DNA from: Spongilla lacustris
Lineage: Eukaryota; Porifera; Demospongiae; Spongillida; Spongillidae
Assembly (NCBI GenBank): GCA_949361645.1
Contig: OX442426.1
Span: 5,402,278 to 5,466,277 of the forward strand
Reading direction: 5' to 3'
Length of the DNA stretch: 64,000 bases
Shown here: positions 48,919-61,905 of the stretch, in pieces
How positions within the stretch are numbered: the stretch's first letter is position 1
Layout of the letters: the number at the start of each line of letters is the position of its first letter
Notes under the pieces: model-generated
Told to the model about the DNA's origin: nothing
Database searches by the model: none
Seen by the model: the letters and a program-made list of their open reading frames with translations, nothing else
Made by a program: the position numbers and the translations under genes

Positions 48919-49245
48919 ATGATATTATTAAACAATTTATTAAAGAGAGCCGCAGTTCAGGAGTATGATGCATGGCTGCTTGTTCCTGAGGCCCGAATCA
49001 TAGATGCAAATTCCCCTATTGACCCTCTAGCGTGGTGTAAAATGCATGATGGGCAATTCCCCACAATTGCAAAGCTTGCCAGGAAGTATTTAGCTATTCC
49101 TGCTTCTTCAGCTCCATCCGAGCGAGTGTTTTCGCGAGCTAAGCTGATTCAACAGCGCCAGAGATAGAATCTTCTCCCTCAACGTTTGAAGGCGTGTGTC
49201 ATGCTGAAGCACAATGCATGGTTAATTACAAGTATTTAGATAGCA
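48919..49245 (+). pseudogene. hAT transposase dimerisation-domain relic
   Basis: PLAWCKMHDGQFPTIAKLAR followed by KYLAIPASSAPSERVFSRAK is the hATC dimerisation domain (W-x10-LA-x4-IPATSAxSERxFS). A TAG stop at 49165-49167 interrupts the frame; NLLPQRLKACVMLKHN continues after it, matching the family's NRLLPxxLxALxFLKxN. The catalytic upstream part is missing. A TTCGGCAACCCTG end follows at 49528. Confidence 0.82.
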
Positions 49246-49414
49246 AGCGCGCTGTTTGCATCACTGCATGTTATGTATCTCAGACTCAGTTTCTGTATCT
49301 GTAATTTGTAAGTTGTAACCATTACCAACTGATTGTAATAACTATTGCTATATACATGTATAGCTAGCTAGGTATAGACATCGCAAAATGTATTAATAAT
49401 TTATTATAATAAGT

Positions 49415-49530
49415 GGGTGGATCCCGGCCTGCCGGCCTGTCAGGTCACGGTCCGGCCTGCCAGACCAAGCTAAATGTCCGGCCTGGCAGGCCGACCTAGC
49501 AGGTCGGGCTGGCCTTCGGCAACCCTGGAA
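49415..49530. mobile_element. hAT right terminus with GGCCTG subterminal repeats
   Basis: Multiple GGCCTGCCGG/GGCAGGCCG motifs precede the end CTTCGGCAACCCTG. It lies just downstream of the hAT transposase relic and is a plausible 3' end of the same element. Confidence 0.6.
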
Positions 49531-50051
49531 CTGGTACTCCAACAAGATTTTTAAAGAAGAATTGCACGCAGCTGCGTTCATGATTTCATGATTACGTCAA
49601 TACGCTCGTTTAAACACGGGCCATTTTTTTCGGTGGGAAATGTACCGAATTCGCTGCATGATCATTTCATTCCTTGGCTGCATCCTCCAGATTTATGCAT
49701 TCTGCTGGCTCTTTATGCACATGCAAGTTGAAGCAGGTATTAAATCTTCTTTCTGTCTCAAATAGGTAAACAGTTGTCTCATCGTCGAAATTATGTCTAT
49801 ACTTGCGTTTGACGTTGATTTCTTGTAGTTTTTTTAAGGGTACTGACTCGACAACTTACAGAACTACATGTACTCTCTTCGAATTTGTTCTACCGGCCCC
49901 TATTCAGTCAAAACCGCACTTTGTATAACGTTTGCCTTCAGTATACATGTATTTCTTCGGAGCGGACCATGATTCATGCAATAGAACCTGCCTTCATTTC
50001 ATCCACACGCACCCAAACAAAACACCGATAAATAAGTCATTCACAGTAAGC

Positions 50052-50205
50052 TAGTCTCGCAAGCCATCGTTATTGACGATCGATTACAATGGCCTGGGAA
50101 CCAGTAGATGAAACTACTTATCCTGGTCCCCAGTCCATTGTAATCGATCGTTAATAACGAAGTAGGTCTGGCCAAGGATTGTTAACATTACAGCTTGCGA
50201 GGCTA
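50052..50205. mobile_element. 154-bp fold-back MITE
   Basis: TAGTCTCGCAAGCCATCG pairs imperfectly with the right end GCTTGCGAGGCTA, and ATCGATTACAATGG with CCATTGTAATCGATCG. The TAGxCTCG termini resemble those of the 2.8-kb and 47.9-kb elements. Confidence 0.7.
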
Positions 50206-50375
50206 ACCCTATTTAAACAGACTGTCACTGACAGTACAGAAATCGCAATAAGATTAAAGTTATTCATAACCTGATGGTAGCGCAAGGGGGGGCTGAGCCC
50301 CCCCACCTCGATATTTGGGGGGGGGGGGGGGGGGGCAATAGCCCCCCCAGCCCCCCCTGCTCCGCCGCCCCTGCT

Positions 50376-50743
<368 letters not shown>

Positions 50744-50759
50744 GTATTAAGGGTGCTTA

Positions 50760-52470
50760 TCAACTAAGCAGACTGTTTCTCCCCAGCAATGCACACTTTA
50801 CATTTCCAGTCATTACTATCATCTTGCATCTTTAAATACTGCTTGGGGTCCAATGTTCTCACATGACTCGTGATACCATTCCTTGCAACCAGTGCACTGA
50901 GCCATCCGTTCCTCACCATCATGTGGCATGCAGCAGTGACAGTATACATACAAATACTCTGTCTTAGGCTTTCCTGCATGTATGTTTTTCGAAGGGAAAG
51001 ATGCATGTCATTTGTTCAATTTTCAAATATTCTATGAAATGTGGTCGTAACTTATCCTGCTCATAGTGATGACCTGCTGGGTTTAATCCAAATGCAAAAT
51101 CAATAGCATTACAAATGCTATTGCAAATACTCCACAATCTGATGATCCAATCTGACTTTGAATCTTGTTGTGATCCATGAGCTGCTACAGCACAACAAAG
51201 CAGCGATTTGCAGCTTTACATTCATATATAGGTATTGTGGAGAATTTCCTGTCAAACACATTAACAGAAAGGGATTGGGTGTCCTCAACTGTAATCATGA
51301 TCCGGCCAAATGTTGCCTCCTGCATTTATTATTTGAACGAAGGACTCTCTTGATAAGTTCTGCCCTAGCAATGTGCTATACAAACTGTTTTGATGTACAC
51401 TAAAAACAAACCGCAAATGAAATCAATTAGTTGTCAGTCTATTAATATGCACAGTGCTGTATGATTGTGTGATACAGCCTAATTACAATACATAGCATCC
51501 CACCCATACAAATACACGGGTTTTTTTGTAACCATTCCAATGACATGGATGTAATAGAACTTTTCAACCATAGCAAGTACACGATAAATAGTCTTGTCAT
51601 GCGTTGTCATTCTGTTAAGTAGAAAGAAATACATGTAATTGAATACATCCATTCAAGCAATTATGAGTCCTTTACATGTGCTATAATTCATAGATGCATA
51701 AGATACACCAACAATACACATACATACACAATATCTATATTATAGAAATGGCTGGTGCTTTGTGGAGCTGTATAGGTTAATAACCTACAGTTCCACAAAG
51801 AAAGAGGAAAGAACATGCAGCTGCAACTGTTAATTGAAGGCAGCTGGTTTTCCTCTGTCAAAGCCCTCAACATGCATGCAAGATTAATTTTATATAATTA
51901 TACTTGAGGAGGGAGGACAAAGGAGCACATTCCCTCCCTCTATCTCTATACACGTAGATGTAGCTTTCTTGATTTACTCACCTTAGCTTAAGCTTGGCTT
52001 TAAGCGGCAACACATCAGTCAACCTCAGCTCAAACTTCTTTGTTCTATTCATGAGAAGCCGTGACGCCACTACTATGCTCTCCCTTAACAGCTTGACGAA
52101 TCCTCTTCGCTTTCTCGTCGCTGCTTGTTCTTCTACTTTTATCTACATATACCTTTCACAGCAAAACTTCTCGAATATCAGTCGGTGTTCCTCTTTAGAC
52201 ATATTCGAAGTGTTAACGCCACGTGGATTTATCACTTATGCTTTAGCTATGTGCCAGGATGTTGCGCAATTTATAAATTGTTGCGCACTACGTGGATTCA
52301 CATAATGCGCAACGCAATTTATAAATTGCGCAAATTGATAGATTGCGCCTAACATCTACATATACTACCACCGTTGAAGCTTTTGCATTATCAAGAAATT
52401 GCCGCCCCCCCCCACACAAAAGGTGTACTTTCTAGATGCGCGTGCGTTACATACGCGCGCGCATGCGCAT
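50760..52470. other. Unassigned sequence
   Basis: No domain is recognised in the short ORFs. Near 52260-52345 GCGCAATTTATAAATTG palindromes repeat. 52480-52575 is a G tract then a C tract with GATCCGCCACTG, a hAT-like end. Confidence 0.4.
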
Positions 52471-52533
52471 CGTGTGTGTGTGTGGGGGGGGGGGGGGGGG
52501 GGGGGGGGGGGAGGGGCGGCAATTTCATGACAG

Positions 52534-52572
<39 letters not shown>

Positions 52573-53197
52573 GGCTATGCTAGATCCGCCACTGCTGGTA
52601 AACGATAGTTTTTTGGCTTCATGTTCCATCTAATAACGTTCATATAGACACTCGCCCAACACAAAATACGGAGATATTCGAGAGACGTCGGAATGAAATC
52701 AATAATTGCGGTGGAAATTAAGCAGAAAAGTAGAAATCTCGGAAATATGCATAAATCTGGAAATACGGGCAGAAATCTGGGAAATTTGCAGAAATCTGGG
52801 AAATACGGAGAAATTTGGAGCGGAAATTTCAGAAATTCCGTACGGGCTATGTGGTCAGTTGTCCATGGTCCATCTCGAAACTACCTTGCTGATCAGGGAT
52901 GTCTGGCGACTACCTCCGCTGGGACAGTTCTAACGGAATACCATTGGTAAATTATAAGAGCGAATATGTGTACTTTCTAAAGAAATGTAGCATGACTAAG
53001 CGTGCTGCACGTAAAATTCCTTTTGGAGCTCGTCAACACTGCATTACCTTAATTTGACTTTAAAATCATCAGAGTCACGTAGGAGTCTCGATAACAACGG
53101 CCTAGAACGTGCCTACGTTATACACCACTTAGTGGTGATCTGCAAATCCGTTGCGCGCGTGCATACATACGCAATGCGATATACCTGTATTAGTATT

Positions 53198-54033
53198 ACT
53201 ACAGTGCATAACATGCTAGTTGATGCTAGTTGATGGTAAAATTTTTTTTTTCACTTTTACATCTGAGAGGACGTTTTAAAAACCTGGTTTGGGATATTCA
53301 AAATCTAATTACGGAATGTTGTTTATGCATCATCTGGCATTAAAATTACAAAACCACAACTGCTCACGTGACTTCCTGACTGCATAGCGTTTCATTTTCA
53401 GTAACTACCCTAAATAAGTAGTTTTTAGTGGATTTCTCCACCGTTCCATGCTGGATTGCTCTGAAATTCGGTGTATTAGTGGAACATGGCCCCTTATCTA
53501 AAACTGCCGTGTCCGAATTAGAATGCGGGAAAAAGTTTCGGTATTGGCTTCCTTTAAAGACAGATTTTAGAGGGAATTGTGTTTAGTATGCCGTTTCGTT
53601 GCGTGCGCGATCTGAAGTCTCAGGATCAGCTAGTAGATAGTAAAATGATGATTGAATCCAAGGCAGTTGCAGTCGTGACTTCACTGATGGTTTGGCAGCG
53701 AATAGAAAGCTCTCAAAGCCTTTAAGTCGGAGGATGAAAAAAAAGACGACCATATTCAATGAATTGCATTATAAAGTTGACGTCATTGTATTTCGTGGGA
53801 GTGGTGATGGAGTCGACAACGGTTCTTTTCCTCTACAGAGGTGCCCAAATAGGTGATGATGCTTTCCTACATCTGATTTGTCGCCCGCTTGTGGTCTCCT
53901 GTAGGTTTTGATTCTAAAAAGAACTTTACCACTCCCAAGAAATGTATCCCAAACCAGGTTTTTAAAAAGTCTACTCAAATGTAAAAGTGATGTAAAAAAA
54001 TTTATCATCAACTAGCATGTTATGCACTGTAGT
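53198..54033. mobile_element. 836-bp inverted-repeat element inserted in copy B
   Basis: ACTACAGTGCATAACATGCT at the left pairs with AGCATGTTATGCACTGTAGT at the right. Pairing continues for about 100 bp through AAAAACCTGGTTTGGGAT. It is absent from the matching place in copy A (near 15175), so it was inserted after the duplication or lost from A. Confidence 0.85.
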
Positions 54034-54424
54034 CCAAAGATGCTTCAGTCATCTTTACAGCGATGCAGCTGTTCTGGACAGATGTTTAGTATACGCTCTA
54101 GCTCAGCTTGTGAACTTGTGCATGGAATTGTACGTATGTGGGGGATGTGCTCTTGTAGTATTTTTATAAAGTGAATGGTATGTGTCACTAGAGATATCTC
54201 AGGTGACACACACGGTGCATGTGTACATATAGTCGTACCAGTGAACTGAAGGGGTGGTTGTGGGAGAGGGAGAGGTAGGCGAGGGGCTAAAATATTTTAT
54301 GCATCGTGTGCACGTGTGGAAATGGAAATTGTTGATGTAGAGGGGAAAAACATCACCTAAGGATGATTCTACAACCTACCCCCTTGTGCTTTTAACGATT
54401 TGTAAGAGGTTTACATGTACACAT

Positions 54425-54835
54425 GCAATGTGTATGGCTATCTGCTGTAGGGTCCACTTCATAGGTGTTTGCTATGGGGTACTCGACATAAGGATAACCC
54501 CATATAGCTTTTTGCTGTGCATGGGGTGCTTCGTATAGCGGTGTGCCGTAAGGTTCACTTCAACTCCATACACTGCTCTGATAGCTATGGCTAATCTCCC
54601 ATAGGTTAATCCCATAGCTTTTTGCTGTGGGCTGCTTTGTAGCTGTCTGCCGTAAGGTTCACTCCAACTCCATACTTCATAGGTGTTTGCTATTGGGTAC
54701 GCGACATATAGGGTTAACCACATAGCTTTGTAGCTGTGTGCCGTAGGTGGTGTATGCTGTGATGTTCGCTTCACAGCTATCTGCAATAAGGGTAGGGTCC
54801 ATTTCATAGCTGTCTGGGCATGTGATTGATGTTCA
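54425..54835. repeat. Irregular repeat of GTGTGCCGTAAGGTTCACTT words
   Basis: CATAGCTTTTTGCTGTG, TGCCGTAAGGTTCACT and CATAGGTGTTTGCTAT-like words recur in changing order. No coding region is recognised. Confidence 0.6.
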
Positions 54836-55174
54836 ATGACACTCCAAATTAGGCCGGGCGCCGCCCTATCCTCGCGGGAAGGTTATCTTACGAAAGCCAA
54901 CTCCATTCTCCACCGCCCATTCTCGCGGCATTGATCATGATCTTGATATCGTCGTCTTCGCACTGGGCCGTTCGAAATCGTCCGTGGAATTGAAGAAGCG
55001 AGGAGCACACTGACAGTACAACAATATATGCCTTACAAAAAAGTCTGGGGACTAACCAATTGCCGCATCGAATCACGTCACTTTATTTTCTCCAACTGTG
55101 TGGGTGGGGTACGCCCTGCCCACGGGATTTAGTTTAATATTCATGTTCCGGAGAATGGGAACAGTTTCATCGTC

Positions 55175-55510
55175 ATATAAAGGCGCAATTCGAGCGGGAA
55201 ACGTGCGCTTACTTTGCAAAGCTGTATCTCAGTAAGGGATAACATAAAAATTAACGAACAGAACAATTCGATAGGTATAGGACCTCTGTACCTATACAAA
55301 CCGAATTTGAAGCGATTTGATTACTCCTACCTAAAGTTATGGCGGGTTTGAACCCGGTCGGGTATCGAACGTTGCAATACTGGTGTGGAGCAAGTGCATG
55401 ACCCCCAAATGTATTTTCCCATATAGAAATGGTGTAGTATGAAGTGCTGAAAATAAAATGTCGATAGCTTTAACCGTTCGGACGTTATAGCTATTCAAAC
55501 ATAAGGGAAT
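55175..55510. repeat. Single diverged arm of the 822-bp palindrome family
   Basis: CATAAAAATTAACGAACAGA, GATAGGTATAGGACCTCT and AAAGTTATGGCGGGTTTGAA occur in the order of a right arm of the 11.8-14.3 kb units, with many substitutions. The partner arm is absent. Confidence 0.88.
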
Positions 55511-55889
55511 TTATATATTCGCGGTATAATATTATACATGTATATAATAATTATACATGTAGGTTCGCCTGGCTCGGTCATTGGTAGTATCGAGGTTTCC
55601 TCACATACATGTTTGTACATATATGCACTAGTTGTGTACACCCATTTGATTTTATAAGTATTGTTGTATCACCAACTACATGTGTACCAACTTAAATAAA
55701 CCAGTACAATTTTCATAGAATCTACATGTGCATGTAGGTTTTGTTAGAGCTATACACGTTGCCGGATTGATAAGCTACGTCAAAAGCCATACATGTAGAA
55801 CAAGACCTTACTGTGCATGTATACGTTAAGAAGCGTCGTGCATAACTGTATAAATTAGAGTGAGCAATGCTGAGCTTTTACAGAAAGAT

Positions 55890-56932
55890 TCATAGCATCG
55901 GATGGATTACATCACCGCTACGTGGAAAGAGGGTCTGGTGTACTGCTGTACTCAATTTTGTCCCGCGATTATTATTCCAACGTCGGGAGGAATGCAGTGA
56001 CGTATTTATGAATATGTTTAGTGTCAGCACCAATGCAATAATTAATTAACGCAACCGACAGAGGAGAAAGGACCAAACGTTTCCAAACAACGCTTCGCTT
56101 GTTGTCCTTCCTCCACCGCGCATCAAATGCTCAAGGCAGAAGCGGCTTAACAAAGTGACTCCGATGCCAGTTGCAAGACATACGAAGACATCCCGATCCA
56201 GTAGTACGTCTGCGATGATTGGGAAGTGTTTGTCGTATGTGTAAAACAACCTTTACGTTCACCCGCTCGCTTGATCGTTCGCCGTACATCCTCCATCACC
56301 ATCGCAATTACCAATAACTCCCTATAATAACTAAGGTATGCAATTACTCCATACCTCGAATCTGATTGGTTCCCCAACATTCTGGTGACCGTGGACAGAA
56401 TTGAGTACATGTACTACAGCAGTTCTCTTTCCACGTAGCGGTGATGTAATCTATACGCAGCTGTGGGAATCAGGGTCTGGGTACGAGACTAGCCGCGCAC
56501 AATCAGAATACAGAGTTTCCGTGACGTCATATGGTCAATTAACCGGTAGGGACACAGTACTTTGTAATCCTCTTAACATAGATCCTGTAAGGTTGTGGCA
56601 AACGAAGATAATATGAGGCGCGAGTAAAAAAGCTGGGCTACGCCGCTATGCTGTCAAAAGGCGCTAAACCTTTTAGAGCGCGACATATGTGTTTGGTTTG
56701 TGCACTTAAAGGAAAGTCAACACGCCTCTCCTGTCGAGTCCTGTGCTGCTGTCTGTTGCTTCGGTAGCTCTGCTACGATGAGGAAAAACGGTTAATAGCT
56801 GTCCGTCTGACGTCACGCCAGCTTGTGACGTCATCGACTCATTTTCCCAGACCCACTTCACGTAGCGGTGATGTAATCCATCCGATGCTGTGAAAATCTG
56901 GGTCTGGGTACGAGACTAGCTTATAAGCACCA
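55890..56932. mobile_element. Nested inverted-repeat element with helicase relic
   Basis: CATCGGATGGATTACATCAC near 55897 is the complement of GTGATGTAATCCATCCGATG near 56872. Two direct copies of a terminal block (CACGTAGCGGTGATGTAATC to GGTCTGGGTACGAGACTAGC) lie at 56430-56494 and 56863-56931. At 56320-56046 the minus strand reads DRDVFVCLATGIGVTLLSRF, resembling a RecQ-like Walker A segment with the P-loop lysine lost. Confidence 0.55.
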
Positions 56933-57765
56933 CTTGGAGTAAATATATGAACGCGAGATCAATCGCGCGTAAATCACGGCGATTTACGCGCAATTGATCT
57001 CACGTTCTCGTTCCCAGCCTATCTTTCACGCAATATCGCTCCAATTCTCGCACAATCGCTTCATTTCACGCGGATCCACGCGAGATCGTTTCCCCGGCCT
57101 GTTACTATGAGACCGTTTTATGTGTATCTCTGTGGGGTTGCAATAGCTAAGAAACGTCTAGGCTCCAGATGTTAGCTATTAGCATAATTTGGTCATCTTG
57201 CTAACCTGCATGGTCCTAGGACAATGCATGCAGTAACCTTTAGCTTGTGTTGTCAGCTGTATTCTAAATTATTTTTAAATAACTTGTACCCTGTCCACTT
57301 TTTTGTGTACACTGTACATACATGTATGTTGCAACAATAGATTATATTTGCAATGTACATGTATATGAGGCAGCAGTTGTCCTATGAGATCCATTCTCAC
57401 AGTGTAGTTGAGGGGAAATTGATTCCCTCTTACTTTGATTGCACCCTCCATTATGTAATGTTAGTACATTGTACATGAGGGCAGGTGGAAGAGGGAATCC
57501 CCCCTCTTTGAGTTCATACATCTATTGTTAAGCACAGCTTGCAATATAATACTACCAGTATGGGTAATGTGGCTTTGTACACGTAATATGTAACCCCCTC
57601 CCCCCCCACCCCACCCCCAGGGAAAATTAATAAACAGCCTGAATGCACATGCTGCTCTTACACCCATACATTGAGTTGCACTGTTGAAATTTCAAGACCC
57701 CCCCCCCCCCCCCCCCCCAACCAAACTTCCTGACCACGGGCATGTGTACTAAAGTGTACATATGT

Positions 57766-57767
<2 letters not shown>

Positions 57768-57830
<63 letters not shown>
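57768..57830. repeat. TG microsatellite in copy B
   Basis: A perfect (TG)n tract of about 63 bp before the first exon copy. The matching tract in copy A is about half as long. Confidence 0.97.
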
Positions 57831-57831
<1 letters not shown>

Positions 57832-59274
57832 TTCACATACAGGATTCTTTGGTTGAGGAGAATGAAAACAGTCAAGAACAGCCGAGGTCTTCTCATTTTG
57901 GTCATCGACGTCATGCACTAGCTAGTCGTCATGCCCCAGACCCTTACAAGCTTCCTGTCCATCCTCCTCCAAGCACCAAGACTGAGTACTATGACGTGAG
58001 TGTCAGCCACATGTACGTACATGTACCAATTTGAGCAGCCACATGTACATACATGCACCCATTTGAGCAGCCACATTTACATACATGCACCCATTTGAGC
58101 AGCCACATGTACGTACATGTACCCATTTGAGCAGGCAATAAATCGAAACGGAGTGGAAAACCCTTTCAGGAGTTTGCAATTTGGGGCAGCTGTGAAAGCT
58201 TCAAAGGCTGTGGCTGCGGTGTTGCTCATCTGTCTGTTGGTGTATACCAATGGGGCCATGGGGGTTCCTACATACGTACAGGTGTACATGTGCATGTATT
58301 GTAGCTGGGTGCCAAGGCCAAGGCTGTCATTTTGTGATATCAGGGGAACGCATGGCACATGTACATGTACCTTGATTTGCATTTTCTCTTGTTGGATTTG
58401 ATGTTATTGCATAAGTGTATATGTGTACATGTGCACGTAATTAATAGGAAGCATCTACATGTATGTGCATACATTAATATTGATTCAGTATTCCATTGCT
58501 AATTACATGGATAGATTACAACACAAGCTAAAAATATGCATTGTTTCATTTAAAGCGTCTTCCCTCTACAGAGCCTGGACTACGATATCTGCTACAATGT
58601 TCCATACAAGAAACATCTGAAGTCTTATACCAAATTTATAAGGTTTAAATCATTGTACTTTTATCACCGTTGGATGTAGCAAGGGGTTTCCAACACCCTA
58701 GTAAGGGGTTTCCAACACCATAGTAAGGGGTTTCCAACACCATAGTAAGGGGTATGTATATACAGCACACTCTCACATGCACCATATGCATGTATGTGTG
58801 CCAGCATTTGGCACCCTCACTTATTTGTGACCACCTTCACTTTTTGATACCTTCACACTTTTGACACCTTCACTTTGACACCTTCACTTTTAACACCTTC
58901 ACTTCTGGCACTGTCGCTTATGATGACCACCTTCACTTCTAGCACCTGTGCGTATTTCATAATCACCTTTACTTCTAGTACATGTACATGTACTTACACT
59001 TAGTCTACAGGTATGTCTCTTAACACTGATCACCTGAGCCACGTGGTACATTGTACAGTGATCCACTGCTGCATGCAGACACAATTAAGTTATTGCACAA
59101 TATTGCATAACCAAAATTGCATTCAATGTATGTATGATACAGCCCACCCCTACCTTGGCCAGTCCCAGGGATTCATTGAATCTCCACATGTCCAAGTCAA
59201 AGTTTTAGCTTTTTACTTCTGGCTCCTCTCACCAGATGTTTGCTTTAAAAAAAAGGTTTAATGCAAATCTCATA

Positions 59275-59467
59275 CTGATTGTTCCCATCCCATACCGATT
59301 GTTCTCATCCCATACCGATTGTTCCCATCCCATACCGATTGTTCCCATCCCATACAAATTGCTCCCACCCCATACCGATTGTTCCCATTCCATACCGATT
59401 GTTCCCATCCCATACCGATTGTTCCCATCCCATGTTCCATCCCATACCAATTGTTCCCATCCCATAC
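59275..59467. repeat. 20-bp GATTGTTCCCATCCCATACC repeat, copy B
   Basis: About nine units against five to six in copy A. Confidence 0.9.
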
Positions 59468-59518
59468 CTCCACATTCTCTAACAGTGGGAATTCATGGCA
59501 TATGGGCAATTGGTGAGA

Positions 59519-59911
59519 GGATGAGGGGAGGTCAGGGATGAGGGCAGGTCAGGGATGAGGGGAGGTCAGGGATGAGGGGAGGTCATGGATGAGGGGAGGT
59601 CAGGGATGAGGGGAGGTCAGGGATGAGGGGAGGTCAGGGATGAGGGGAGGTCAGGGATGAGGGGAGGTCAGGGATGAGGGGAGGTCAGGGATGAGGGGAG
59701 GTCAGGGATGAGGGGAGGTCAGGGATGAGGGGAGTTCAGGGATGAGGGGAGGTCAGGGATGAGGGGAGGTCAGGGATGAGGGGAGGTCAGGGATGAGGGG
59801 AGGTCAGGGATGAGGGGAGTTCAGGGATGAGGGAGTTCAGGGATGAGGGGAGGTCAGGGATGAGGGGAGGTCAGGTCAGGGATGAGGGAGGTCAGGGATG
59901 AGGAGAGAGGT
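59519..59911. repeat. 17-bp minisatellite, copy B (about 23 units)
   Basis: Same GATGAGGGGAGGTCAGG unit as 19571-20646, but shorter and with more variants (GGCAGG, GGAGTTCAGG, GTCATGG). Confidence 0.95.
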
Positions 59912-61905
59912 CAGAAAGGAATAGATAACCTTTAAATAATGCTTTAATACGAAACATCATCAACAACATTCTGTTCTGACTGAATGCTCCAATACACAAT
60001 GTGCATGTATCATTGTTCCTCAGACCTACTGGCATGTTGGTATGATGAGGTGGATGCTGGTGGCCATCATTGGTATGCTGACTGGGGCTGTTGGTATCAC
60101 AGTACGTATTTCCATGGAAGCTCTGGTTGAAGTGAAGTACAACCAACTGAAAGAGAGTACGTCTTGCTTGCGTTGTGTGTTGCAGTGCAGTGACGAGTAA
60201 GGGTATTGTTAGCAATGGTATGCTTTGCTGTTACTGCTTTTTTTTTTTTTTTTGATTGGAGATGCAAACTCTGCTTGGCCTTGTGTGGTGCTGTACATCT
60301 ATTATTGTTTCATTTTAGTTAATTTTTAATTTCTTCACAATGCAAAATATACATAATACAATACTTATACAAATGGGATGTACAATACATAAGGCAAAAC
60401 AAACATAGGTAGGTGATAAGTTTTGACAAGAGAGAACTGAGCACACACATATAAATTATAAACTTATTCTTGTATGCTGGGAAGTCCTATGTCAACCATG
60501 TCCAGTGCACTCCTCCGTTTTTCACGGGAACCTCGAAGACATAAATTTGTGGCTCTGATGATGGTGAATGTTAAACTAGCCCTCAGCCACCCCATCACTT
60601 CTCCATATTTAATTTCTTTGATTTTATTTAGTTAAATATTTAGTTTGTTTACATCAGCCCACATTATTAGAACGCTTAGCAACAATTATGAGTTAGTTTA
60701 TTAACTGTTATAATACACAATTCTTCTTGATTGTGGAACACCCTGTATTTTCATGTAGCATTTTTTTGTTTGTTTCTTGAACTGGAATTACAGTAGCTTG
60801 AGAAGCAAGTACATTTACTGTACTGTAAATGATGTTGAGTTTGGTAGGATTAGTGCTGTGTCTACATTTACATGTACATGTGTAGGTTTGGCCATGTGCT
60901 TGCAACAAATGACAATTACATGTACTTTAAAGACGCTCGTTGGCCTCAAAGGGCAGAATGACGTGTCTCTCATACATGTGTACTTTAACTTTCAGTCTAC
61001 CAGTATCTACTGCCCAATGGTACTGTTGCCTTTGGCCTATTTGTCCTGCTGGGATTCAACGTCCTCTATGCCCTGATATCTGCAGTGGTGCCAGTTATTG
61101 AGGCAAGTACCCTCTCTGTGGTACATGTACATCTTTTTTTTTTTTTTTTTATTGCCCCCCCACCCTACTCCCTGCATGTGATATTATTATTTTTCACAGG
61201 GGTGTGGGTAAAGAAGTTATGAGGTGTCAAAGTTAGGAGGGCCATGCCAAAAGGATTCATGAAATTTTTTTATGCACTTTAGCTCGCACTATTGCAATAA
61301 CCTGTATTGTTTGTAGTGTTCATACTAGTAGGTGTCCAAGATAGGGTTTAACTGCCTATCTAGTGCGATTTCATAGTATTGTAAATAAAAGTATTGTTAT
61401 TTAAAAGTGCAGAGCATATTATCAGGTGATCGAAAACAGTTTGTGGACACAGTTTCAATGATGGCAATCAATTTAGTTACAACATCAACAATGGAAGAGT
61501 ATGCAATTTGGCATGTTTGGAGACCTAATTGCCCCACCTCAAGATTATGTTTATTTGGCATGCTTATACTGTCTGCATCAAACAATGTACATGTATTACA
61601 TTCTGATCATACGTTAATTGCGTAACGTAAAAAAAAAAACTACCATACCATCTTGCATAGGACCAAAAATTTAACACCATTATGCAATTACTGGTCTGAG
61701 TTTGCGAAATGATTACCAGGGAATAATTTACTTTTTAAAAACTGCTTAGCAATTTTGCTACGCAAAGTCGAAGTTGATTAGCAACTCAGTTCAGTTGTAT
61801 AGCAATTTATTCCCTCCGTAATGTGTGATGATTCATCATTTGAACACAAAGCAGAGCTATCCCACGCCCGCCCCCTCCCCAAAACGAGGCCACTATTACA
61901 TTTAA

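Larger units (their letters stand above)
57843..61102 (+). pseudogene. Partial ClC-6 duplicate (four 5' exons)
   Basis: Exon copies lie at 57843-57995, 58572-58637, 60024-60156 and 60996-61102, same lengths and phases as the first four mapped exons of the intact gene and with only a few substitutions (for example RRAPDP to RHAPDP). The donor after the second exon is TTT|ATAAGG where the intact gene has TTT|GTAAGG; reading through meets a stop within 15 codons. The fourth exon ends GAG|GCAAGT (intact gene: GTAAGT). Chloride-site, gating and CBS exons are absent. It could still be transcribed as a truncated RNA. Confidence 0.88.
52891..61717 (+). repeat. Segmental duplication, copy B (partial, with insertions)
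   Basis: Parallel to 14811-22198 in the same orientation, starting GGGATGTCTGGCG and ending AAATGATTACC. Copy B has sequence not in A at about 53198-54033 (inverted-repeat element), 54425-55540 (repeats and a palindrome arm), 55890-57100 (helicase relic and GGTCTGGG ends) and 60330-60600. It carries four exon copies and ends before the fifth. Confidence 0.9.
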
